This document shows positions 45,295 to 53,919 of a stretch of DNA of 64,000 bases, piece after piece. Numbering within the stretch: position 1 is the stretch's first letter; each line of letters begins with the position of its first letter. The DNA comes from Rhizobium sp. P32RR-XVIII. GTDB lineage: Bacteria > Pseudomonadota > Alphaproteobacteria > Rhizobiales > Rhizobiaceae. The DNA is taken from NCBI RefSeq assembly GCF_012641395.1, contig NZ_JABAIH010000022.1:1-64000 (forward strand), given 5' to 3'. The position numbers and the translations under genes were made by a program. The notes under the pieces were generated by a model. That model was not told the DNA's origin. It worked only from the letters and a program-made list of their open reading frames with translations, and searched no databases.

Positions 45295-45481
45295 TGGCTA
45301 CGGCAAGCGTTCGCTGGTCGAGGCCGCGATCGGTCGCTACAAGTCGATCATCGGTGGCCGATTGCGCGCACGAACCTTCGGAGCGCAACAGACCGAGGTT
45401 GCCATCGGCTGCGCCGTTCTCAATCGGATGCTTGCGTGCGCACACCCGAAATCCATCCGTCGCATTGCAACCACCTCGTAA
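45295..45481 (+). pseudogene. IS5-family transposase, C-terminal remnant
   Basis: The plus strand reads GYGKRSLVEAAIGRYKSIIG, RLRARTFGAQQTEVAIGCAV, LNRMLACAHPKSIRRIATTS and a stop at 45479-45481. It is a close relative of the fragment at 36604-36915, in opposite orientation, 8.4 kb away. Only the last 60 codons remain. Confidence 0.78.
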
Positions 45482-45685
45482 ACGACGGCATCAAAGATCA
45501 GAGTCCGAAAACTCTCCGATCCCCGCACCAACGCTCATCGGCATAATTCCTTTCCTCAAGAAATTCGCGGTTCATTCTGTTCGCGTGAACGCGGACCAAA
45601 CTCCGAGTGGTGGTTCCACATTCTTCATTTGGGAGACCAGCCTTGAGATATTTCGAGTATGCGCATGAAAGCATGCGGAGAAGAA

Positions 45686-45727
45686 CGGCGCGGCCGCTGG
45701 CGGCTACGGCGCGGCCGCTGGCGGCTT
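45686..45727. repeat. Direct tandem repeat, 21-base unit twice
   Basis: Two adjacent copies of a 21-base GC-rich unit (starting CGGCGCGGCCGCTGGCGG) differ only in the last base. They lie between IS debris and the end of the glycosidase gene, downstream of the operon. Function unknown; it could arise by replication slippage. Confidence 0.7.
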
Positions 45728-45764
45728 GAGCCTATGCCCGTCGCCACGCACAAAAGCGATCCCT

Positions 45765-47015
45765 CTATGCCTTTGCCAGCCACATATAGGCCGCCGCCGT
45801 CCACGAGAAGCCGAGACCGCCGCAGCCTTCGCCCGTCACCGGATCGAAATATTCCGCAAAGCCTTCCGCCTCGATCGCCGAGATCGTTGACTTGCGCAGT
45901 TCCTCGGCCGCATCCGGGTTGCCGTTGCGCTTCAGGCCGTCGATCAAAAGCCAGTTGATGATCGCCCAGGCCGGACCGCGCCAATAGCGCTTCGGCTCCC
46001 AGCTTGCAATGCCCGGCTTGGTGGTCGGGAAGGCGACCTTGAGGCCCTTGGACCACGCCTTCATCTCCTCGACCAGTGAATCTGTGATGGGCTTTTCGAG
46101 ATCGAGAGAGAGGAGAGGTATGAAGCCCGCCTGGGTCGCCGCTTCGATGTCCTGGCCCGATACGAGATCGCGGGAAACGAAGCGGGAGAGGGCGGGACGC
46201 CACTGGGCGAGGATCGCCTTCCTTGTCTTGGCGTTAAACGCGACGATCTCGGCGATGTCTTGCGTGCGGCCGAGTTCGCGGGCGAGAACTTCCAGGTCTT
46301 CGCCGGCCTTCAGCAGGATCGAGGTCGTCTGGATCTCGGCGACCTTGAACGCGGCTTTCTGCCACTGCTTGGCGGGGTCCCAACCACAGGCGGCGTAGGT
46401 ATCGACCAGGTGGATGAAGCGCTGGTAGTCCTCATTCCGCGGGCGCATCGAAGCGTTCACGTGGCCGGTGTCCTTGCGGACCACCGGCGTGTCGGTGGTG
46501 GTCGGGACGCGGGCGAGCGCGACGTCCCAGGCAGGAGAATTGTCGCTGCCGCTTTCCCAGGGGTGGAGCAGGGCGATCAGGCCGGTGCCTTCCGGATCGC
46601 GGGCGGAATACCACCAGCGGTGCCACTTCAGGGCCGCCTCGTAGAGTGGCAGGGTGCGGGCCGTGTCACCTGCGGCCTCGTGCAGCTTGCGGAGCGCGAT
46701 CGCAAAGACCGGCGGCTGCGTGATGCCGGAGGTCGGGATCGTGTGGCTGGTGCGCCAGACGTTCGGGCCAGGGAAGTAGGTGTCGCTTGGCTGATGAAAG
46801 ACGATGTGCGGGATCATGCCGTCCGCCCACTGGCCTTCGACCAGCCGCTCCAGCTCGCGATAGGCGCGGTCGGTGTCATAGAGGGCGAACCCCATGGCGA
46901 CGAAGGCGGAATCCCAGTTCCACTGGAAGGGATAGAGCCGGTCGGTCGGCACGGTATAACCGCCGCGGTCGTTTGAGACGAGGATGCGCTTGGCCTGGTC
47001 GATATGCATGTTCAT
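45765..47015 (-). CDS. GH63/MGH1-like glycoside hydrolase
   Basis: A 416-residue (alpha/alpha)6-barrel glycosidase of the GH63-related family that includes mannosylglycerate and glucosylglycerate hydrolases. Typical stretches: YPFQWNWDSAFVAMGFAL, GMIPHIVFHQPSDTYFPGP, HPWESGSDNSPAWD, KRYWRGPAWAIINWLL and GGLGFSWTAAAYMWLA. No signal peptide, so it acts in the cytoplasm on an imported sugar. It is the last gene of the LacI operon, 18 bases after the ATPase stop, and so probably hydrolyses the substrate of that importer, perhaps an alpha-glucoside, glucosylglycerate or mannosylglycerate. The substrate is an inference from family. Confidence 0.85.
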   Translation of the reverse strand: MNMHIDQAKRILVSNDRGGYTVPTDRLYPFQWNWDSAFVAMGFALYDTDRAYRELERLVEGQWADGMIPHIVFHQPSDTYFPGPNVWRTSHTIPTSGITQPPVFAIALRKLHEAAGDTARTLPLYEAALKWHRWWYSARDPEGTGLIALLHPWESGSDNSPAWDVALARVPTTTDTPVVRKDTGHVNASMRPRNEDYQRFIHLVDTYAACGWDPAKQWQKAAFKVAEIQTTSILLKAGEDLEVLARELGRTQDIAEIVAFNAKTRKAILAQWRPALSRFVSRDLVSGQDIEAATQAGFIPLLSLDLEKPITDSLVEEMKAWSKGLKVAFPTTKPGIASWEPKRYWRGPAWAIINWLLIDGLKRNGNPDAAEELRKSTISAIEAEGFAEYFDPVTGEGCGGLGFSWTAAAYMWLAKA

Positions 47016-47033
47016 TTCGGGTACTCCGGTATC

Positions 47034-48092
<1,059 letters not shown>

Positions 48093-48105
48093 GGATATGG
48101 TCCCG

Positions 48106-48963
48106 TTATTTGGAGGAAATGCCCCAGATCGCGAAAAGGTAACGTCTGACCGCGAAGATGAAGACAACCGAGGGAAGGATGAGCATCAGGCCGCCGGCAA
48201 AGCGGTAGTGCATCGGGCTTTCGGATAGCACCGTCAGCAGGTAGGCCGTTAGCGTGCGATTGCGAACCGTGAGCACCGAGGCGGCGAAGACCTCGTTCCA
48301 GGAGATGACGAAGGCGAAGACGGCGGTCGCGACGATGCCGGGCAGTGCCAGCGGCGCCACGACCTTGAAGAAGGCCTGGATGCGGGTGCAACCGAACACC
48401 CAGGCGGCCTCCTCCAGTTCCCGTGGTACGCCGAGGAAAATGCCTTGCGTTACGAGTACTGCGAAAGGCAGCGCTAGCACCGTATGGATCAGCCCGACGC
48501 CGACGATCGTGTCGTAGAGGCCGAGCCTGATGAAGGAGACGGTGAGCGGCAGCGCCAGGATCGCCAGCGGGAAGGCGCGGGTGAGCAGAACCAGCAGCCG
48601 ATAGCTATCCTTGCCCCAGAAGTTATAACGGGCAAGCGCGTAACCGGCCGGTGCGCCGAGCAGGATCGATAGGGCGACGGTGATGGCCGCCGCACCAAGC
48701 GAATTGAGGAAGGACTGGACGACACCTTCCGTCTTCAGGAACAGGATGAATGGCTCCAGCGAAATGCCGGTCGGCAGCCCGGTCTTTGGCCAGAGATAGA
48801 CGCCCTGACGGCCCCCGAGGGCGCCGAGCGCCACGAGATAGATCGGCACCAGTACCCAGGCGCAGAGTGCGGCTATACCGCTCCACAGCAGCCAGCGGCG
48901 GGAGGAAACGAAGCCAGCAGAGTTCGCGGCCGAAGCTTGCGAGATCGTTGATGTCGAGCTCAT
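48106..48963 (-). CDS. CUT1 sugar ABC importer permease 2 (MalG type)
   Basis: A 285-residue inner-membrane permease with six membrane segments and the EAA loop (EEAAWVFGCTRIQAFFKVVA then PLALPGI). The ATG at 48963 overlaps the stop of the other permease gene (ATGA), which decides it over the long open frame upstream. Ends ..FAIWGISSK. Confidence 0.92.
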   Translation of the reverse strand: MSSTSTISQASAANSAGFVSSRRWLLWSGIAALCAWVLVPIYLVALGALGGRQGVYLWPKTGLPTGISLEPFILFLKTEGVVQSFLNSLGAAAITVALSILLGAPAGYALARYNFWGKDSYRLLVLLTRAFPLAILALPLTVSFIRLGLYDTIVGVGLIHTVLALPFAVLVTQGIFLGVPRELEEAAWVFGCTRIQAFFKVVAPLALPGIVATAVFAFVISWNEVFAASVLTVRNRTLTAYLLTVLSESPMHYRFAGGLMLILPSVVFIFAVRRYLFAIWGISSK

Positions 48964-49811
48964 GGCAGGCGCTCCGGATCGACCTTTATGGCCTTGAGAT
49001 AGATAAGGGTTGCGGCGAGCGAGATGACCATGATGAGCACGGCGTAAGCCGCCGCGACGCCATAGTTCTGGTTCTGGTTCTGCCAGTTGTAGGCCTCGCC
49101 GACGAGGACGGGGAAATTGCGCCCGCCGAGCGCATAGACGACCGCGAAGACCTCGAAGGCGAGCACGGTGCGCAGGATGAGCGCCGATTGCAGCGCTGGA
49201 CGGATGAGCGGCAGGGTGATCTTCCAGAAGCGCGTCCAGGGACCGGCACCGAAGATCTCGGCGGCTTCCTTGAATTCCTTCGGCACCTGGTTGAGGCCGG
49301 CGACGATAATGACCATGACGATCGCCGTGCCGCGCCAGATTTCGGCGACGGCGATGGCGATGAAAAGTGCGACCGGCGTCTGGTAGGAGAGCCAGCTCGC
49401 CTGCCGGCTGATGACGCCGAGGCTGAAAAGCAGCGAATTGAAATAGCCGGTATTCTGTAGGATCGACAGCCAGACGAGGCCGGCCGCCAGATCGGAAATG
49501 CCGAGTGGAATCGTCCAGATCCACAGGATCGTCTCGCGCCCGCGTCCGATCTTGGCGACCATCGTTCCCATGGCAATCGCGATAGCGAGCTGCACTGGCA
49601 CGACCGCGATCGTCAGCAGGAACGTGTTCTTGACCGAGCGGCCGAAATTGATGTCGGTCACCATGCGCTGCATGTTGGCGAGTGACGGCGCACCATTATC
49701 CGATACGGACAGCCAGATCGTCTGCACCAGCGGCACGATGAAGAGGAGCGCTAGGAAGACGACGGAGGGCAGGATCAGCAGATAAGGGATCCAGGGTCGA
49801 TTTTGGGTCAT
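48960..49811 (-). CDS. CUT1 sugar ABC importer permease 1 (MalF type)
   Basis: A 283-residue permease: IPYLLILPSVVFLALLFIVP at the first segment, and the EAA loop (KEAAEIFGAGPWTRFWKITL then PLIRPAL). It follows the binding protein gene after 72 bases. Membrane segments and length are normal for the family, in contrast to the importer at 33132. Confidence 0.92.
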   Translation of the reverse strand: MTQNRPWIPYLLILPSVVFLALLFIVPLVQTIWLSVSDNGAPSLANMQRMVTDINFGRSVKNTFLLTIAVVPVQLAIAIAMGTMVAKIGRGRETILWIWTIPLGISDLAAGLVWLSILQNTGYFNSLLFSLGVISRQASWLSYQTPVALFIAIAVAEIWRGTAIVMVIIVAGLNQVPKEFKEAAEIFGAGPWTRFWKITLPLIRPALQSALILRTVLAFEVFAVVYALGGRNFPVLVGEAYNWQNQNQNYGVAAAYAVLIMVISLAATLIYLKAIKVDPERLP

Positions 49812-49883
49812 GGGCTCCCGCCTCGGAAAGCAGGTTTGCAGAAGGAGTGCCCGGGCATTTGCGCCCGGACACCCGCGGGAAGA

Positions 49884-51158
49884 TTATTCGACCGGGCAAG
49901 CGCCATCGCTCTTGGCGTCCGGAGCCCAGCAGGGAGCCTTGGTGTCGCTCATCAGCTTGGCCATGGTTTCGCCTTGGGTTTTCAGGACATCGGCGACCGG
50001 TTCGTTCTGGAGAACGATGCGCTGGAACGAGTCCATATAGACCTTGTTGAACTCGCCGCCCTTGTCGCCGAGGCCGACCGGGAGCAGGGAGATCACGGCA
50101 TCCTTTGAGGCCTGGGTGGCGGTGACCGCGCCGGCGAGAAGCGCCACGCCCTTGTCGAGATCCGGCGGTAGCTGAACGTTCAGCGTCGGGAAGAAGCCGA
50201 CCTTGGAAGCCGTCAGAAGCTGGGTCTGCGGGGTCGTCAGCGTTTCGATGACCTTGGTGGCGCCATCCTTATCCGGCGCGCCCTTCGGGATCGCCAGGCC
50301 GGCGAGAACCGGCATGTAGCCGCGGCCCTTCGGGCCAGCCGGGGCCGGGAACACCACGTAGTCGTCCGGCGAGGCGGAGATCGCGGTCTTCAGGCGGGCG
50401 ATGTGATCCCAGGCGACCATGACTTCACCGGCAGCCAGCGGCTCCTGCATGAAGTCGTAGCTGGTCGAGTTTGGGTTCACGTAGGTCCAGAGTTCTTTGA
50501 GCTTTTCCCATCCGGCGGCGGCATCGGCATTCTTGAAGGTGCGTACGACGCCCCCGGTGAAGGACGGGTAGAAATAGCCCTGGAAGTAACGTGCCATCAG
50601 GCCCTTCGGACCGGCCGGGAAGCCGATCTGCGGCTGGCCGGTGGCTTCCTGCATGCTTTTGCCCCAGGCGATGAGCTGGTCGTAGGTGAGTGCGTTTACG
50701 TCCGCGCCGGCTGGCAGATATTGCAGAGCTTCCTTCTTGGCAGCCATTACATAGGTTGCCTGCATCCAGGGGATATATTGCTGGGTGGACTTGCCTAGCT
50801 TGCCGAGATCGAGAACCGATTGCGGCATGCCGCCGGCAGCCAGTTTCTTGGCGAGATCATCGAGCGGCTCGAGCTGCCCCTTGTCGGCTAGCGGCGAAAG
50901 CTCACCGTGCAGCGCACCGACGAGGCTGACGGTGTGCTTGCCGGCCTGACTTTCCGCCTGCATGCGCACCGCGAACTGCGGCGGCTCCTCGACCACGTAG
51001 TCGACGTCGCCGGCATCCTTCAAGAGTTCTTCGCGCACCACCGTCGCCTCTTCAATCGGCCGAAGCTGCGTGGACACGAAGACGGTCTGGGCGAGCACCG
51101 GCGAGGCGAAAGCCAGCATCGTGGAAGCCAGAATTCCGAATGACATGAGATGTTTCAT
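49884..51158 (-). CDS. CUT1 sugar ABC importer substrate-binding protein
   Basis: A 424-residue solute-binding protein with signal peptide MKHLMSFGILASTMLAFASP, cut after VLAQ. Inside: QFAVRMQAESQAGKHTVSLV, QEPLAAGEVMVAWDHIARLK and GYMPVLAGLAIPKGAPDKDG. The start at 51158 has AAGGAGGAG before it. Four Cys pairs are absent; only two Cys near the C-terminus (CWAPDAKSDGACPVE) could form a disulfide. It follows lacI by 42 bases. Confidence 0.92.
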   Translation of the reverse strand: MKHLMSFGILASTMLAFASPVLAQTVFVSTQLRPIEEATVVREELLKDAGDVDYVVEEPPQFAVRMQAESQAGKHTVSLVGALHGELSPLADKGQLEPLDDLAKKLAAGGMPQSVLDLGKLGKSTQQYIPWMQATYVMAAKKEALQYLPAGADVNALTYDQLIAWGKSMQEATGQPQIGFPAGPKGLMARYFQGYFYPSFTGGVVRTFKNADAAAGWEKLKELWTYVNPNSTSYDFMQEPLAAGEVMVAWDHIARLKTAISASPDDYVVFPAPAGPKGRGYMPVLAGLAIPKGAPDKDGATKVIETLTTPQTQLLTASKVGFFPTLNVQLPPDLDKGVALLAGAVTATQASKDAVISLLPVGLGDKGGEFNKVYMDSFQRIVLQNEPVADVLKTQGETMAKLMSDTKAPCWAPDAKSDGACPVE

Positions 51159-51200
51159 TTTCTCCTCCTTATTGTTCTCTATCTGCAATGCACTGCTTTT

Positions 51201-52211
51201 TCATGCCGCCTTCAGCGGGCGGCGATGGCTGTCGCGATCGACGAATTCGAGCGGGTGAAGTTCCTGGAGTTGTTCGGCTGGCTCGCCGGCGATGGCGCGA
51301 AGCAGGAGAGATGCAAAGCTTGCGCCCAGGTTCTTGCCTGTCATCCGCATGGTCGAGAGCGAGGGGCTCGTATAAGCACTCATCGGCAGGTCATCATGAC
51401 CCACGATGCTGATTTCGCTGCCGCCGTCGATTTCGCGGAGCGCCCGCAATGCGCCCATCGCCATCTCGTCCGTGGCGCAGATGAGAGCAGTTGGGCGCGA
51501 GGGCTGGCGCAAGAGCTCAAGCGCGGCGAGATAACCGCCCTGTTCGGTCGGCGCGCCCTCGGCACAGAGATCGGCTTCCAGGCCGGCCTCGTCCATTGCC
51601 GCCTTCCAACCCATGCGGCGCACATGCGCGAAGTAATATTCCTGCGGGCCAGCAATGTGGCCGATGCGGCAGTGGCTGGCGGCCTGAAAACGCCGGGTAG
51701 CAGCAAAAAAGCCGGAAAAGCCGTCGCCGTCGATATAGGGATGAGGCACGATGCTTTCTGTGCGGCCGTTGGTGACAAAGGGAATGCCGCGCGACTGCAG
51801 AAACTCGACCCGCTCGTCGCGCCGCTTGGTGCGGACCAGCAACATGGCGTCTACACGGCGGCCGTCGACGAAGCGGCGGCAGATTTCGAGTTCGCTCTCG
51901 CCGCGCGGCACAGGTGCGATTACGAGATTGAGGCCGGCAGTCGCGAGATGTTCAGCACAGCCGGAGAGCATGTCGAGGAAGTGAGGCGGACCAATGTGGC
52001 CGGGATCGCTTGGCAAGGTGATGGCGACGAGTTCGGCGCGCTGTTTGCGCAACCTGCGGGCAGAAGCGTTCGGTCGGTAGCCTGCTTTCTCAGCGGCGTC
52101 ACGCACTCTCTGCCTAGTGGCTGCGGAGACGTCGGAATAACCGTCAAGCGCACGAGAGACGGTGGTGATCGACAGTCCGAGCGACTGCGCAAGCTGCTTG
52201 AGATTGGCCAA
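51201..52211 (-). CDS. LacI-family regulator of the importer/glycosidase operon
   Basis: A 336-residue repressor: helix-turn-helix and hinge at residues 1-55 (NLKQLAQSLGLSITTVSRAL, AEKAGYRPNASARRLRKQR) and a periplasmic-binding-protein-like effector domain (IDGDGFSGFFAATRRF, ALICATDEMAMGALRAL, ISIVGHDDLPMSAYTSPSLS). It is the first gene of the operon; a perfect operator palindrome lies 30-69 bases upstream, so it probably represses the whole unit including itself until the imported sugar binds. Confidence 0.93.
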   Translation of the reverse strand: MANLKQLAQSLGLSITTVSRALDGYSDVSAATRQRVRDAAEKAGYRPNASARRLRKQRAELVAITLPSDPGHIGPPHFLDMLSGCAEHLATAGLNLVIAPVPRGESELEICRRFVDGRRVDAMLLVRTKRRDERVEFLQSRGIPFVTNGRTESIVPHPYIDGDGFSGFFAATRRFQAASHCRIGHIAGPQEYYFAHVRRMGWKAAMDEAGLEADLCAEGAPTEQGGYLAALELLRQPSRPTALICATDEMAMGALRALREIDGGSEISIVGHDDLPMSAYTSPSLSTMRMTGKNLGASFASLLLRAIAGEPAEQLQELHPLEFVDRDSHRRPLKAA

Positions 52212-52240
52212 AGATCGTCCTCCGAACTGGAGAAAGATTC

Positions 52241-52280
52241 TTCCGAAACGTTTTGGGAGTCAACCCAAAACGTTTCGGAA
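52241..52280. promoter_or_regulatory. Perfect inverted repeat: double LacI-type operator
   Basis: Two 17-base arms, TTCCGAAACGTTTTGGG and CCCAAAACGTTTCGGAA, are exact reverse complements around a 6-base spacer (AGTCAA). Each arm itself contains AAACGTTT, the central palindrome of many LacI-family operators. The two operator cores are therefore about 22 bases apart, roughly two helix turns, which suits cooperative binding of two dimers. It lies just upstream of the lacI-like gene. Confidence 0.8.
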
Positions 52281-52283
52281 ACC

Positions 52284-52592
52284 TGCGGCGTCGCCGCCCC
52301 ACCAATCTGGTGACCGCAGCACGATTTCCGAAATGCAAAAGGCTTTGCCGAAGGCGGGATCCTTCAGGCATTCGTTCGGCATAGCCAGGATCTCAGACGT
52401 CAGGTTTTGCGCGGACCCGGAATGAGCCATTCCCAGTGCTGTTTCCTCATCTTCAAGCGAAGGCTTGCTGGTCCGTCAAACCGTGACGTGAGACGAATTA
52501 GCATATTATTGAGGTCTGGAAACATTAACAGCCTCACTCAGGCGTCTTAGGTTCGCTCCCGTGAAGACGATTTCAATCCAAGGAGTGAGCCA
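52284..52592. other. Intergenic region between lacI-like and ahpD-like genes
   Basis: About 310 bases without a gene between two divergent transcription units. The left side carries the LacI operator; the right side must hold the promoter of the AhpD-like gene, with AAGGAG before ATG 52593. Confidence 0.4.
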
Positions 52593-53132
52593 ATGACCTC
52601 TCGTATTTCCACCCCCGCTGTTTCCGCAGCAACCGGCGAAACCGCTGACCTCTTCGCCCAGATCAAGAAGGCCGCCGGCGGCGTGCCGAACACCTTCGCC
52701 GCCATCGGTTCGCTCGGCCCGACCGCGCTGAAGTCGATCCTCGATGCCGACGCCGTCCTTGCCAAGGGCACGCTCGGCAAGCAGGATCTCGAAACCATCA
52801 AGCTGATCGTCAGCGAACAAGCCGGCTGCGATTACTGTGTGGCTGCCCATACCATGCTGGGCAAGCTGACTGGCCTGAAGCCTGACGTCCTCAAGCTGAT
52901 GCGCGCCGGTGAACCGACCGGCGACGCAAAGCGCGATGCGCTGGTGCGCTTCGTGCGCAACCTGCAGAAGACCAGCGGAACGATCTCCGAAGACGAATTC
53001 AATGCGATCAGGGCGGCTGGCTACACTGACGAACAGCTCGTCGAAATCAGCCTTGCCATCTCGGTGACGATCTTCACCAACGTCTTCAACCGCATCAACG
53101 ACACGACCGTCGACTTCCCGGCTGTCGCTTGA
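52593..53132 (+). CDS. AhpD/carboxymuconolactone-decarboxylase-like protein
   Basis: A 179-residue protein of the AhpD-like alkylhydroperoxidase class: SEQAGCDYCVAAHTMLGKLT carries the CxxC-type redox pair and the His of the Exx..CxxCxxxH motif. The C-terminal VEISLAISVTIFTNVFNRIN is the usual family helix. Such proteins reduce peroxides with thioredoxin-like partners. It is followed by a hairpin and then a truncated thioredoxin gene, which would have been a fitting partner. Confidence 0.88.
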   Translation: MTSRISTPAVSAATGETADLFAQIKKAAGGVPNTFAAIGSLGPTALKSILDADAVLAKGTLGKQDLETIKLIVSEQAGCDYCVAAHTMLGKLTGLKPDVLKLMRAGEPTGDAKRDALVRFVRNLQKTSGTISEDEFNAIRAAGYTDEQLVEISLAISVTIFTNVFNRINDTTVDFPAVA

Positions 53133-53143
53133 TCAGAGCGACG

Positions 53144-53164
53144 GAGGGCGCCTTGCGCGCCCTC
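53144..53164. terminator. Hairpin after the ahpD-like gene
   Basis: Arms GAGGGCGC and GCGCCCTC pair perfectly around a 5-base loop, 12 bases after the stop. No long T run follows, so it is either a weak terminator or an RNA-stabilising hairpin that reduces expression of the thioredoxin gene. Confidence 0.5.
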
Positions 53165-53198
53165 ATGTTGGGCAGCGACCAAATCAAGGAGCAAGTTC

Positions 53199-53374
53199 AT
53201 GACCTCTGTTGCGAGTGTAAAAATCGATACCAATAACTTCGAATCGGAAGTTCTCGAATCCGACATCCCCGTCGTAGTCGATTTCTGGGCTGCATGGTGC
53301 GGCCCCTGCAGGCTCATTGGACCGAGCCTCGAGGAGATTGCGAGTGAAATGGCCGGGAAGGTCAAGGTCGCAAC
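53199..53374 (+). pseudogene. Thioredoxin, N-terminal half only
   Basis: The frame from ATG 53199 reads VASVKIDTNNFESEVLESDI, PVVVDFWAAWCGPCRLIGPS and LEEIASEMAGKVKVA, with an intact active site WCGPC. After about 53374 the normal continuation (..KLNIDENP..) is lost and the frame runs through unrelated AT-rich sequence and into the MarR gene in another frame, stopping at 53552. The fold is incomplete without the second half, so it is most probably non-functional. Confidence 0.8.
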
Positions 53375-53427
53375 GGAACCGCTGCGACAGTCAGCATTAA
53401 AAAATAATTTGAATCCTAACTATTTTA

Positions 53428-53919
53428 ATGCAATATGTATTTATGCAATCACTCAACTCGCTCCAAAGAAACTTCACTACAAATCTTCTGTCGACCGGTC
53501 GCCGGTGGCGAAAGGCGGTCGATCAGGTTTTGAGCTCGCATGGCATTTCTGAGGCCTGCGCCCAACCCCTGATATGGATTGGCCGCCTCGGCGGCGGCGT
53601 GCGGCAGGTCGTCCTGGCAAACTATGTCGGTATCGAAGGGCCTTCGCTCGTGCGGCTGCTGGATCAGCTCGAAAATCTCGGACTGGTCGTGCGCAGGGAC
53701 GATCCGACTGACCGCCGTGCGAAAGGTCTGTGGCTGACCGAAGAGGGTGAGAAGCTGGCCGCTCACATGGAAGACGTTCTCGACGAACTGCGCGGCAGAA
53801 TTCTCGCCAGGGTCGACAAGGCCGACATTGAAGCGGCCAATCGTGTGTTGAAGGCATTCGAGGATATCGATACGCTGCAGGTTGCGGCTTTCAATCAGCA
53901 GATCGAGGCGGCATCGTGA
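53428..53919 (+). CDS. MarR-family regulator of the aae-like efflux operon
   Basis: A 163-residue MarR regulator (helix-turn-helix about residues 55-120: VRQVVLANYVGIEGPSLVRL, GLVVRRDDPTDRRAKGLWLT). The start is at 53428 or the ATG at 53443. An AT-rich stretch at 53395-53440, unusual here, probably contains the promoter. Its stop overlaps the start of the FUSC-family exporter by four bases, so it is the first gene of the exporter operon and likely its local regulator. Confidence 0.88.
   Translation: MQYVFMQSLNSLQRNFTTNLLSTGRRWRKAVDQVLSSHGISEACAQPLIWIGRLGGGVRQVVLANYVGIEGPSLVRLLDQLENLGLVVRRDDPTDRRAKGLWLTEEGEKLAAHMEDVLDELRGRILARVDKADIEAANRVLKAFEDIDTLQVAAFNQQIEAAS

Noticed and set aside
45686..45727. 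Tandem repeat as a possible CRISPR or iteron
   Set aside because: Only two adjacent copies without spacers, no cas or rep genes nearby.
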